Assembly: GCF_036659115.1 (NCBI RefSeq)
Contig: NZ_JAVXDF010000082.1
Source: Gordonibacter sp036659115
GTDB taxonomy: Bacteria > Actinomycetota > Coriobacteriia > Coriobacteriales > Eggerthellaceae
DNA: 10,639 nt
Strand: one strand, 5' to 3'
Shown here: positions 1 to 7,044 of the stretch, one piece after another
How positions within the stretch are numbered: the stretch's first letter is position 1
How the letters are laid out: each line of letters opens with the position of its first letter
Program-made: the position numbers and the translations under genes
Notes under the pieces: model-generated
What the model was told of the DNA's origin: nothing
Seen by the model: only the letters and a program-made list of their open reading frames with translations
Database searches by the model: none

Positions 1-116
1 TGCCACAAATTAGGAACGTTGCTATTGTTCTTCGCGGTGACTATACGGACGGTCAGGCTACGGAATCCAACGCTCTTTAACTCACGTGCCAGCTTCTTTA
101 TCTCGTCGCGTTTCAT
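1..116 (-). CDS. Unrecognised protein, N-terminal 38 codons (runs off the window)
   Basis: An open frame starts at an ATG whose first base is 116 and runs to the window edge without a stop, giving 38 codons. The visible peptide starts MKRDEIKKLARELKS and continues with a strand-like stretch, SLTVRIVTA. It is rich in lysine and arginine near the start and has no signal peptide or membrane segment in the visible part. A GAGG motif lies 5 bases before the ATG (122-125 on the plus strand). The start is only 33 bp after the stop of the GGDEF/EAL gene, in the same direction, so the two are probably co-transcribed. I do not recognise the family. A small cytoplasmic partner or regulator of the c-di-GMP enzyme would fit the context, but that is a guess from position only. 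Confidence 0.6.
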   Translation of the reverse strand, partial: MKRDEIKKLARELKSVGFRSLTVRIVTAKNNSNVPNLW

Positions 117-149
117 TTCTGCCTCGCTCGGTTCTCTAGATCCCTGCGT

Positions 150-3100
150 TTATTCCCGGTAGAGGCACACCTGGTTCTTGCCGCGTTCTTTGGCCAGATA
201 GAGAGCGGCATCTGCATGCTTGAATAAATCGTAAAACGAGTGGCCGTCTTCGGGGTAGCAGGCTATGCCTACACTGGAATGCAGGGACACGGCGCGTTCG
301 TCTGCTTGGTAGGTTTTTGGGAGGCCTTCGATGATTTTCTGGCCCAACGTCATCGGATCTGCCGAGCTTTCCCCACATGAACGCAGCAGTACGAATTCAT
401 CCCCGCCTACGCGCCCGACGATGCCCGCTTGCCCGGCCACGGTTTTGAGCGAGTCGGCAAGGGAGACAAGCGCCCGGTCGCCGGCGATGTGTCCGGCCGT
501 GTCGTTGATGCCCTTGAAGTCGTCGATGTCGATCATGCACAGAGCGTAACGCTCGCCGGCTCCTGCCTCGTCAAGTGCTGCCTGCACCTTGCGCTCAGTG
601 GTTATCTTGTTGTACGTGCCGCACAGCGCGTCGGTCTGCGATTCGTGCACGAGCTCTTCCCGCTCACGCTTCTCTTCGTCGATGTTCTTGATGCGTCCGA
701 ACATAGTGGCAGGTTCGCCGTTGGAGGTTTCTGCGCAATTCAGCGACAGCACGCACCAGACATATTCGCCGCCGTCGGGGGCGATGCGCATCTCGATAGG
801 CGAAGGGGCTTCCCCGTATCGAGCCTGTTCTAGAACGGTGCGAATGCGCTCTTGGTCGGAAGCGGGGGACAGCGCCATCTGGTCGTCGATCGTACTTTTC
901 GGCGGCGCGTGGAACTCGAGTTCGTAATTGTCTGAGAATTGGACGGCACCGGACTTGAGGTCGTACGTGAAGAGCACGTCGCCCCAGCGCTTCGATGCCA
1001 GCTGGAAGCGGTTGTCTATGTCCTCGCCCTCGCCCTGTTCGCTGGGCCCCTCCACCGCTGCGATACTTGAAACGAAGCGCTGCATGCCGTCTGGGTCGCG
1101 GTCGCATAGCTTCGTCACTGTTTCGACCCATAATTTGCGTCCGTCACTGGCGTTCAGGCGGAACCGCAGCTTCAAGGGGTGCCCCGGCTTTGCCTCTTGG
1201 GCGGCTTGCACGATGACCTCGCGGTCTTCCTCTACGATGATTTCCAGGTATTTGTCATCGAAGCGGTCGCGTATTTCGTCACGGGTGTAGCCCATGGTGG
1301 CCATAAACTCCGGCGAGATGTATTCGAAGGTGAACCCGTCGTCGTAGCGTACGCTTTTGATGCCTAGGGGGATGTTCTCCAACACCCGATGGGTGGATTC
1401 CAATTCTCGCGCCGTTTGCAGGGATGCCCGTTTGATGCGGTCGGTGTCGACGATGACTACGACAAGATACGGCTTTCCCGATCTCGGCCGTACGACGTTG
1501 CCGGTGCCTGTCACCCACAGTGGTATGTCGTCCCAACGCACGACGCGAAACTCGATCAGCACTACGTCGCCTATCCCGAGTTGCCGGCGGATCTCCTCGT
1601 TCACGTACGCGGTGTCATCAGGGTGCACAATGGCAAGCGCGCGGTTGCCGAAGCGGGCCGCCATCTCGCGTGCGGTATACCCCAGCATGCGGCGGTAGCC
1701 CTCATTGCAGGTGATGAACGTGAACGTCTCGTCCATGGCTGCTTGGAAGATACCCGCCTGCGCGCGGTCTACCAACTCGCCGGGTGAGGCCGGCTGTTCC
1801 GGCTGGGCGTCTGAATATACGAGGGAAGGTTCTGCTGCGATATCCGGGTGCACGGCTCCGGTACTGCCGGGAAGATAGCGCTGCTCGAAGACCTCGGCAT
1901 CGATGGCTTGATCGTAGTAGAAGCCCTGAACGGTGTCAGCGCCCAAGTCGCGTACGATCTGCAGCACATCGTAGGTCTCGATGCCCTCCACGCACACGGT
2001 GATGTTCATGTTGTGGCACAGCTCGATAACCTGCGAGATGATCAGCTGGTCGTTTACGTCGTACGTCACGCGTTCGAGGAAGCTGCGGTCTATTTTTAGC
2101 TCGTCTGCTGCAATCGTGCGAAACATGCTCAGCGACGAATAACCGGTGCCGAAGTCGTCCAAGGCGACAAGGAACCCTTGGCCTCGCAGGAAATCCAACG
2201 TCTCGCTGAGCAGCGCCGCATTTGCCACCTTGCTGCTCTCGGTGAGCTCCAGCATGATGTTGCGAGGGTTGACGTGGTACTTTTTGACGGCTTGTACGAG
2301 GTTGAACTTCAAATCGGGTTGGTCGAACACCTGTTTGGACAGGTTGATGCTCATAATGAACGAGGGGTCTACTGCCGTCCATTTCGCTGCCTGGGCAAAC
2401 GTAACATCGATCAGCCAAGAAGTTGCCTGGCAGATCAGCCCGCTCTCCTCTAGGTAGGGGATAAACTCGAACGGCAAGACGCCTTCGGGGAATTGGTCGT
2501 TGCTCCAGCGCATGAGCGCCTCGCATCCGTGAACACGCTCATCGCGGGCATCCATAATGGGTTGGTAGCGCATCGAGAACCCGTCGAATCCGTGCGCGAG
2601 ACATCGCTGTAGTGTTTCCATGAGCAGGAGCGTTCGCTGGGAGATAGCGCAGAGGGCGTGCGTACAGTGAGTGCACCGGCCCCTTCCCTGTCGTTTGGCA
2701 TCGATCAAGGCGATGTGTAGGTTGCGGTACAGCTCGTCTGCGTCGTTGCCGTTGTGGGGGTGGATGCAGACACCGCCCGAGATGCTGAAAGAGATGCTGG
2801 TTTCCCCGATGGAGATGCCGGTATTGACGAATGCGAGGATATCCCCAAAGAGACCGTCCAGCGTATCCCGATCGGTGACGTCGGGAAGCACGATGCCGAA
2901 GCAATCGCCGTCAAAGCGGTATACCGAGGCATCGACGGGCAGTAGGTCGGCGATGAGGCAGTTCAGGCTGCCTAGAACTTTGTCGCCGAATGAGTACGAG
3001 AACAGGTTGTTGATACGTGAGAAGCTGTCCACGCCTACGGCAAGCACGCTGAACTGAACGTCCAGAGCGATAAGCTGCGCGAATCGTTCGCGCATCGAGC

Positions 3101-3182
3101 GATCGCCGCTCGCGGGTGCGGCCATCGATTCGAAGCAGGGCAAAGCAGCCTGTTCGCCGTCGGGTTCGGTCGTTTCGTCCAT
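150..3182 (-). CDS. Bifunctional c-di-GMP enzyme: degenerate GGDEF - EAL - three PAS - GGDEF
   Basis: This 1010-residue protein has no signal peptide or membrane segment and is probably cytoplasmic. Residues about 35-165 form a GGDEF-like fold whose signature is degenerate (DGDCF at 91-95). Residues about 190-440 are an EAL phosphodiesterase domain. It keeps the residues expected for metal-dependent c-di-GMP hydrolysis: E221 of EALMRW, N280, E312, D342-D343 of DDFGTGYSS, K363, E399 and Q419. Three PAS domains follow, at about 470-590, 600-710 and 720-840. A C-terminal GGDEF domain (850-1010) has an intact GGDEF at 926-930 and the metal-binding DIDDFK at 885-890, so it probably makes c-di-GMP. 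The RxxD inhibitory site upstream of GGDEF is absent; the equivalent residues are GQAG. The ATG at 3182 is chosen because AGGAGG (3188-3193) lies 5 bases upstream. The PAS domains probably sense a small ligand or redox state. The inducing signal is unknown. Confidence 0.93.
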   Translation of the reverse strand: MDETTEPDGEQAALPCFESMAAPASGDRSMRERFAQLIALDVQFSVLAVGVDSFSRINNLFSYSFGDKVLGSLNCLIADLLPVDASVYRFDGDCFGIVLPDVTDRDTLDGLFGDILAFVNTGISIGETSISFSISGGVCIHPHNGNDADELYRNLHIALIDAKRQGRGRCTHCTHALCAISQRTLLLMETLQRCLAHGFDGFSMRYQPIMDARDERVHGCEALMRWSNDQFPEGVLPFEFIPYLEESGLICQATSWLIDVTFAQAAKWTAVDPSFIMSINLSKQVFDQPDLKFNLVQAVKKYHVNPRNIMLELTESSKVANAALLSETLDFLRGQGFLVALDDFGTGYSSLSMFRTIAADELKIDRSFLERVTYDVNDQLIISQVIELCHNMNITVCVEGIETYDVLQIVRDLGADTVQGFYYDQAIDAEVFEQRYLPGSTGAVHPDIAAEPSLVYSDAQPEQPASPGELVDRAQAGIFQAAMDETFTFITCNEGYRRMLGYTAREMAARFGNRALAIVHPDDTAYVNEEIRRQLGIGDVVLIEFRVVRWDDIPLWVTGTGNVVRPRSGKPYLVVVIVDTDRIKRASLQTARELESTHRVLENIPLGIKSVRYDDGFTFEYISPEFMATMGYTRDEIRDRFDDKYLEIIVEEDREVIVQAAQEAKPGHPLKLRFRLNASDGRKLWVETVTKLCDRDPDGMQRFVSSIAAVEGPSEQGEGEDIDNRFQLASKRWGDVLFTYDLKSGAVQFSDNYELEFHAPPKSTIDDQMALSPASDQERIRTVLEQARYGEAPSPIEMRIAPDGGEYVWCVLSLNCAETSNGEPATMFGRIKNIDEEKREREELVHESQTDALCGTYNKITTERKVQAALDEAGAGERYALCMIDIDDFKGINDTAGHIAGDRALVSLADSLKTVAGQAGIVGRVGGDEFVLLRSCGESSADPMTLGQKIIEGLPKTYQADERAVSLHSSVGIACYPEDGHSFYDLFKHADAALYLAKERGKNQVCLYRE

Positions 3183-3187
3183 CGGTT

Positions 3188-3193
3188 CCTCCT
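3188..3193 (-). promoter_or_regulatory. Strong ribosome binding site of the GGDEF/EAL gene
   Basis: Read on the minus strand this is a full AGGAGG, 5 bases before the ATG at 3182. It decides the start in preference to in-frame methionines at residues 20 and 30. It lies directly downstream of the first leader hairpin (3196-3208), so folding of the leader could affect access to it. Confidence 0.8.
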
Positions 3194-3195
3194 GT

Positions 3196-3260
3196 CACGC
3201 TTTGCGTGTCCGGAACGGCGAAGGGCCGTACCGGCGCGCGACTAAGTGCTTCGCCGTCGC
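3196..3260 (-). promoter_or_regulatory. Structured 5' leader: three consecutive inverted repeats
   Basis: On the mRNA of the GGDEF/EAL gene three hairpins can form one after another. The first pairs 3256-3260 with 3238-3242 (GCGAC/GTCGC, 13-base loop). The second pairs 3225-3234 with 3210-3219, a 10-bp stem with one T-T mismatch and a 5-base loop. The third pairs 3204-3208 with 3196-3200 (CACGC/GCGTG, AAA loop) and ends 2 bases before the AGGAGG. I compared this by eye with the c-di-GMP-I (GEMM) riboswitch and did not find its conserved core beyond a short GCAAAGC string. It is a candidate structured leader of unknown function. Confidence 0.4.
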
Positions 3261-3554
3261 ATGTGCCCGCTTACCCTGGTCGACAGTAAGGTTTTGCTCG
3301 TATTTTGAGCGCGCTGGTGAAGATGAGCTGATTTTAGATAAATATGTCTTCCGGGGGAATGTCTTTTTGGAAATAAGTACCCGGTTGTTGACTAATAGGC
3401 CTTTTTAAGGCGAAAAGAGCAGGATATTTGCCGGATTCGAGAGAGCGATACAGGACTAGCGCCGCGCCTTGCTGGCGAGAGGGCTTGCGCCGACCTGCGA
3501 GGAGATTGGTAAGGAGATTGGGCGCGGGCATCTTCCCTCTCGTGTTGAAAAACG

Positions 3555-3560
3555 TACAAT
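3555..3560 (+). promoter_or_regulatory. Candidate -10 box upstream of purE
   Basis: TACAAT matches five of six bases of the bacterial TATAAT box and lies 77 bp upstream of the purE ATG. The sequence about 17 bases further upstream (CTTCCC) is not a recognisable -35 box. An alternative is TTGAAA at 3545-3550 as a -35, with a poor -10 near 3566. The call rests on the -10 alone. Confidence 0.25.
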
Positions 3561-3636
3561 AGCCCTAACTTTATTCCGTGCGCCTGCGTTGGCTTGTCCA
3601 TGCAGGCGTGCTTTTCCCTCAAAGAAGGAGAGTTCT

Positions 3637-4107
3637 ATGTCCTGCGAGAACAGCAACCCGGTCGTCGGCATTATCATGGGGTCCGAAAGCGATATGCCGG
3701 CCATGGAGCCGTGTATGAAGCAGCTAGACGAGTTCGGCGTGCCTTATGAAGTGAAAGTGGCGAGTGCGCATCGCAAGCCGGCCGAAGTGCACGATTGGGC
3801 TTCGACGGCGCACGAGCGCGGCATCCGCGTGATCGTGGCGGCGGCGGGCAAGGCGGCGCATTTGGGCGGCGTTGTGGCGGCGTATACCCCGAACCCCGTC
3901 ATTACCGTGCCTATGAAGACGAGCGACCTGGGCGGTTTGGACTCGCTGCTGTCCATGGTACAGATGCCCTCGGGTGTGCCGGTGGCGTGCGTGGCCATCA
4001 ACGGTGCGAAGAACGCGGCCATCCTGGCTGTGCAGATACTTGGCACCGGTTGCGACGACGCGCGTCAGAAGATCATCGACTTCAAGCAAGGCATGGCCGA
4101 CGCCTAG
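3637..4107 (+). CDS. purE: N5-carboxyaminoimidazole ribonucleotide mutase (PurE, class I type)
   Basis: PurE converts N5-CAIR to CAIR in purine nucleotide synthesis in the cytoplasm. The 156-residue product has the family's usual single-domain length. Visible motifs are the substrate-phosphate loop GSESD (15-19), SAHRKP (43-48), AGKAAHLGGV (70-79) and SLLSMVQMPSGVPV (103-116). In most class I enzymes the third motif reads AGGAAHLPG, so K72 and G77 are departures from the usual sequence. H75, a conserved position, is retained. The ATG at 3637 is chosen because AAGGAG (3625-3630) lies 6 bases upstream and the family's N-terminus begins here; an in-frame ATG at 3469 would add 56 unrelated residues. 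No purK or other pur gene is adjacent on either side. A hairpin terminator follows 83 bp after the stop, so purE is probably transcribed alone. Confidence 0.93.
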   Translation: MSCENSNPVVGIIMGSESDMPAMEPCMKQLDEFGVPYEVKVASAHRKPAEVHDWASTAHERGIRVIVAAAGKAAHLGGVVAAYTPNPVITVPMKTSDLGGLDSLLSMVQMPSGVPVACVAINGAKNAAILAVQILGTGCDDARQKIIDFKQGMADA

Positions 4108-4189
4108 TCGCTGTTGCGCGGCACGACGGTGTCCGCTGAGGGTGTCCGCGTGTTCCTGAAGCCTGCGCAGATGGCCCTGCACTGCCGTT

Positions 4190-4228
4190 CGCCCCTCGCG
4201 GATGCGCCCGCGCGAGGGGCGCTTTCGT
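4190..4228 (+). terminator. Rho-independent-like terminator after purE
   Basis: CGCCCCTCGCG (4190-4200) pairs perfectly with CGCGAGGGGCG (4211-4221), an 11-bp GC-rich stem with a 10-base loop. It is followed by CTTTCGT, a short and imperfect T-run. The position, 83 bp after the purE stop and before iorA, fits a terminator. The weak T-run means it could also act on the opposite strand or only pause polymerase. Confidence 0.6.
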
Positions 4229-4263
4229 GCGCTATCATGGAATCTCAAACACAGGATGGCGAA

Positions 4264-4281
4264 ATGTTTCACGTGAAACAT
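4264..4281. other. parS: parS centromere site (perfect consensus)
   Basis: ATGTTTCACGTGAAACAT is an 18-bp perfect palindrome whose central 16 bases are identical to the ParB-binding parS consensus TGTTNCACGTGAAACA known from Bacillus subtilis and conserved across bacteria. ParB loads here and spreads to form the partition complex that helps segregate the chromosome origin. The site lies in non-coding DNA between the purE terminator and iorA. An exact match of this length is very unlikely by chance. No parA or parB gene is in the window. Confidence 0.9.
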
Positions 4282-4447
4282 CTGTACGATAGTTTGGACT
4301 AGGGGTATACGGTCGGCACGTCCAGGCCGCGTTGGTAAGCGAGTGGTCTGGCGGGCGAGGCAAGGAAGCTGGCCGGCGGGCGTTGGTGGTATGGTCGGCG
4401 TGAAGAGGCGTATAGGCGGGCACGAGACGAGAGCGGCAGGCGGGGAC

Positions 4448-6373
4448 ATGACAAAAAAACTGCTGATGGGCAATGAGGCGTTCGCGCACGCGGCGCTCGA
4501 GGCGGGCGTTCGCGTCGTGGCGGGGTATCCCGGCACGCCGTCATCCGAGCTGATCGAGACGGTGGCGAAACTGCATGCGTCGGGCGCAGCGCGCGGCATA
4601 CATGTGGAGTGGTCCACCAACGAGAAAAGCGCGCTCGAGCTGCTTGCTGGGGCGTCCTACACGGGAGCACGCTGCCTGTTCACCTGCAAGCAAGTGGGGC
4701 TGAATGTGGCGAGCGACGCGTTGATGAGCCTGAACTACGTGGGCGTGAAAGGCGGCATGGTACTGTTCGTAGCCGACGACCCCGGCCCCATTTCCTCACA
4801 GACCGAGCAGGACACGCGCCGCTTCGCCTCGTTTGCCAAGCTGCCGGTGTTGGACCCCGCAACTCCTGAGCAAGGCTTCTCCATGATGCAGGAGGCTTAT
4901 CGGCTGTCCGAGCGCTACCGCACGCCCGTAATCGTGCGCCCGACCACGCGCATCAACCATGCATCCACGTTCTTCGAGGTGGCCGACCAGACGGATGCGC
5001 GCCCCGTGCCCGAAGAGGGCTTCGAGCGCGACCCCCAGTGGATCATCTTTCCGCGCCGCGCGTTCCAAGGCCATGGTGAGATCAACGAGCGCCTGGTGCG
5101 GATAGCAGGCGATTTTGCAAACGAGCCCGCGCTGGCGGCGTTCAACCCGCAGTTCGAAGGCGGCGGATCCGGTACTGCGCCGCGTTTGGGCATCATGGCC
5201 GGTGGCGTGTCGGCGGCTTACGTCCGCGAGGCCCTTCGCATGATCGAGGAGCGCGCCGCCGAGTGTGGTGCCGCGGTACCGGCCTACCGCTTCTTGCAGG
5301 TAGGCACACCCTACCCGTTCCCCCAGGAGACGGCAGCCCGGTTCGTCGAAGGGCTTGACCAGGTACTCGTGCTCGAAGAACTCGACCACTTCTTGGAAGA
5401 TGAACTGCTGGCTTTCTGCGGTGCGACGCACGGAGCGTTTGACGTGCGCGGTAAGCTCACGGGCGATGCGCGCGACCGCGGCGAGAACGACGTGGACGAC
5501 ATCACCAGCAGGATCGCGACGTTTTTCGGTCTTGCCGAGATAACTCCGGCGGTGCCTTTTGCGGCCTATAGGGCGGAAGGTACGCTACCCGTGCGCCCCC
5601 CAGTGCTTTGCGCCGGCTGTCCGCATCGCGGCAGCTTCTACGCCGTCAAGCGAGCGCTGGGCAAAACGCCAGCCGTGCTTTGCGGAGACATCGGCTGCTA
5701 CACGTTGGGTAACGCGCGTCCACTCGATGCCGTGGACACCTGTCTGTGTATGGGCGCGGGCATCACCATGGCGCAGGGCTTCGCCGTCGCCGAGCCACAC
5801 AAGAAGCAGGTCGCCTTCGTGGGCGACTCGACGTTCTTTGCCAGTGGGCTGACGGGCATTGCGAACGCTGTGTACAACGGCCACGATATCACCGTATGCG
5901 TGTTGGACAATGCCACTACGGCTATGACCGGCTCCCAGCCGCATCCTGGTACCGGCGTTACGCTCATGGGGCCGAAGCGCCCGCCAATATCCATTGAGCG
6001 CGTGCTGGAGGCCTTGGGCCTCACCTGTATCGTGCATGCTGATCCGCTTGATCTGGATGCTTCTGTTGCCGCGGTTCGTCAGGCCCTGGCGTTCGAAGGG
6101 CCGAGCGCCGTCCTGTTCGAATCGCCTTGCGTGCAGCTGGTACGTCCTGCCGCCCCGGCTGTAGTCGATCCGAAAAGCTGCACCGGCTGCAAGAAGTGCA
6201 TCACCGAGATCGGTTGCCCTGGTATCGGCTTCGACCCCGATGCGCAGGGTGCAAAGAGTGCATCGCGCGGTCAGGCGTACGTAGATGCTAGCTTGTGCAA
6301 TGGCTGCGGCTTCTGCGCGCAGATATGTCCCTTTGGCTCGTTGTCGGTGGCGGAAGGAGGCGCGCATGCGTAA
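4448..6373 (+). CDS. iorA: Indolepyruvate:ferredoxin oxidoreductase, alpha subunit
   Basis: With IorB this thiamine-diphosphate enzyme oxidatively decarboxylates arylpyruvates, from transaminated Trp, Phe and Tyr, to arylacetyl-CoA and passes electrons to ferredoxin. The 641-residue product has the usual IorA length. It begins with the pyrimidine-binding domain (MGNEAFAHAALEAG, then AGYPGTPSSE at 25-34). The middle has CAGCPHRG at 388-395. The TPP site follows, with GDIGCYTLG at 413-421 and the GDS of the GDS...N motif at 459-461, ending at N488. The C-terminus carries two [4Fe-4S] ferredoxin motifs: C578, C581, C584, C590-P and C617, C620, C623, C627-P. The ATG at 4448 matches the family's start (MTKKLLMGNEA); its ribosome site is only a GGCGGGG stretch. 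In-frame upstream starts at 4343 and 4391 would add unconserved residues. It overlaps iorB by 8 bp. Confidence 0.95.
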   Translation: MTKKLLMGNEAFAHAALEAGVRVVAGYPGTPSSELIETVAKLHASGAARGIHVEWSTNEKSALELLAGASYTGARCLFTCKQVGLNVASDALMSLNYVGVKGGMVLFVADDPGPISSQTEQDTRRFASFAKLPVLDPATPEQGFSMMQEAYRLSERYRTPVIVRPTTRINHASTFFEVADQTDARPVPEEGFERDPQWIIFPRRAFQGHGEINERLVRIAGDFANEPALAAFNPQFEGGGSGTAPRLGIMAGGVSAAYVREALRMIEERAAECGAAVPAYRFLQVGTPYPFPQETAARFVEGLDQVLVLEELDHFLEDELLAFCGATHGAFDVRGKLTGDARDRGENDVDDITSRIATFFGLAEITPAVPFAAYRAEGTLPVRPPVLCAGCPHRGSFYAVKRALGKTPAVLCGDIGCYTLGNARPLDAVDTCLCMGAGITMAQGFAVAEPHKKQVAFVGDSTFFASGLTGIANAVYNGHDITVCVLDNATTAMTGSQPHPGTGVTLMGPKRPPISIERVLEALGLTCIVHADPLDLDASVAAVRQALAFEGPSAVLFESPCVQLVRPAAPAVVDPKSCTGCKKCITEIGCPGIGFDPDAQGAKSASRGQAYVDASLCNGCGFCAQICPFGSLSVAEGGAHA

Positions 6374-6959
6374 CGTGCTTTTAGCCGGTGTGGGCGGTCA
6401 GGGAACGGTGCTTGCGGCGAAGGTGCTTGCTCAGGCGGCCGAGCAGAAAGGCTGGCGGGTGCGTACGGCCGAAACTATCGGCATGGCCCAGCGTGGTGGC
6501 AACGTCGTATCGCATGTGCGTATGGGCGACGGCGGCGAGGAGGTGCTGGCACCTCTGCTGGCTCAGGGCACGGCGGATATGATCATTGCCTTCGAGCCTG
6601 CCGAGGCGGCTCGCGTGCTGCCTTATTTGGCACCCGACGGCGTGCTGGTCACGGCCATGACCGCTATCCAGCCAGTCACCGCTGCGCTGTCGAAGGAGCC
6701 GTACCGCGCCGTGTCTGTCGTCGAGGGCCTTGCGGCGCAGTTGGAAGACACCGCCGCTACGTTCATGGCGGTGGACGATGCGGTGCTCACGCGATTGGCA
6801 GGCAGTCGCAAGGTGCTCAACACGCTGCTGTTGGCTAGCGCCTTGTCTGCCGGGCGCATTCCGCTCGATCTGGACGACTTGCGCCGTGCCGTGGAGTGTT
6901 GTGTGAAGCCGCGGTTCGTTGCCCTTAACCTAGCCGCTATCGACGTGGTTTCCGCGTAG
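6366..6959 (+). CDS. iorB: Indolepyruvate:ferredoxin oxidoreductase, beta subunit
   Basis: IorB supplies the gamma-type domain of the 2-oxoacid:ferredoxin oxidoreductase and is needed with IorA for activity; it acts in the cytoplasm. The 197-residue product has the usual length. Visible hallmarks are the glycine-rich GVGGQGTVLAAKVLA near residues 8-22 and the family motif GMAQRGGNVVSHVRMG (about 39-54). The ATG at 6366 is preceded by AAGGAGG (6354-6360) at 5 bases. It lies inside the end of iorA, an 8-bp overlap, so the two subunits are probably made by coupled translation in equal amounts. The in-frame ATG at 6285 would add 27 residues antiparallel to nothing conserved and is rejected. Confidence 0.95.
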   Translation: MRNVLLAGVGGQGTVLAAKVLAQAAEQKGWRVRTAETIGMAQRGGNVVSHVRMGDGGEEVLAPLLAQGTADMIIAFEPAEAARVLPYLAPDGVLVTAMTAIQPVTAALSKEPYRAVSVVEGLAAQLEDTAATFMAVDDAVLTRLAGSRKVLNTLLLASALSAGRIPLDLDDLRRAVECCVKPRFVALNLAAIDVVSA

Positions 6960-7044
6960 CTATCGGCTGGGTTTGTTGCTTCTTTCCGTGCGGCACCACC
7001 GCATCTTTCAATCCCTGCCCTTGCCTCAGAGAAGAGAGACCCCT

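Larger units (their letters stand above)
3183..3636. promoter_or_regulatory. Divergent intergenic region between the GGDEF/EAL gene and purE
   Basis: This 454-bp region must hold the promoters of two divergent genes. The part next to the GGDEF gene (3196-3260) has three hairpins in a row, listed separately. The middle part, about 3295-3430, is AT-rich and the likely promoter zone. It includes the short inverted repeat GCCTTTTTAAGGC (3398-3410 approximately) and, on the minus strand, a TAAAAT (3336-3331) that could be a -10 box but has only a poor -35. On the purE side, TACAAT at 3555-3560 is the best -10 candidate, again without a good -35. A 10-bp direct repeat lies at 3500-3521. I see no convincing gene or tRNA here; the short open frames lack ribosome binding sites. 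Confidence 0.5.
4108..4447. other. Intergenic region between purE and iorA: terminator, parS, no gene
   Basis: These 340 bp hold an 11-bp terminator-like hairpin (4190-4221) and a perfect parS site (4264-4281), both listed separately. The open frame across 4114-4302 has no convincing ribosome binding site and merely reads through the parS palindrome, giving MFHVKH. The iorA promoter should lie between 4282 and 4447, but I see no good -35/-10 pair. This stretch is G-rich and runs up to the iorA start. Confidence 0.6.

Noticed and set aside
82..87. Another CACGTG core, as in parS
   Set aside because: Its flanks (AACT and CCAG) do not match the parS arms; it lies in a coding frame. The CACGTG sites near 7764 and 9604 fail in the same way.
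3388..3393. TTGACT as a -35 box on the plus strand
   Set aside because: No acceptable -10 lies 16-18 bases downstream; the sequence there is CGAAAA.
3469..3636. An upstream ATG that would lengthen PurE by 56 residues
   Set aside because: The added residues are not conserved in PurE, and the good ribosome site AAGGAG lies just before the ATG at 3637.
3724..4620. A 298-codon open frame on the minus strand across purE and the iorA start
   Set aside because: It is antisense to the conserved PurE and IorA N-terminal motifs, crosses a terminator hairpin and the parS site, and has a low-complexity Arg/His-rich product.
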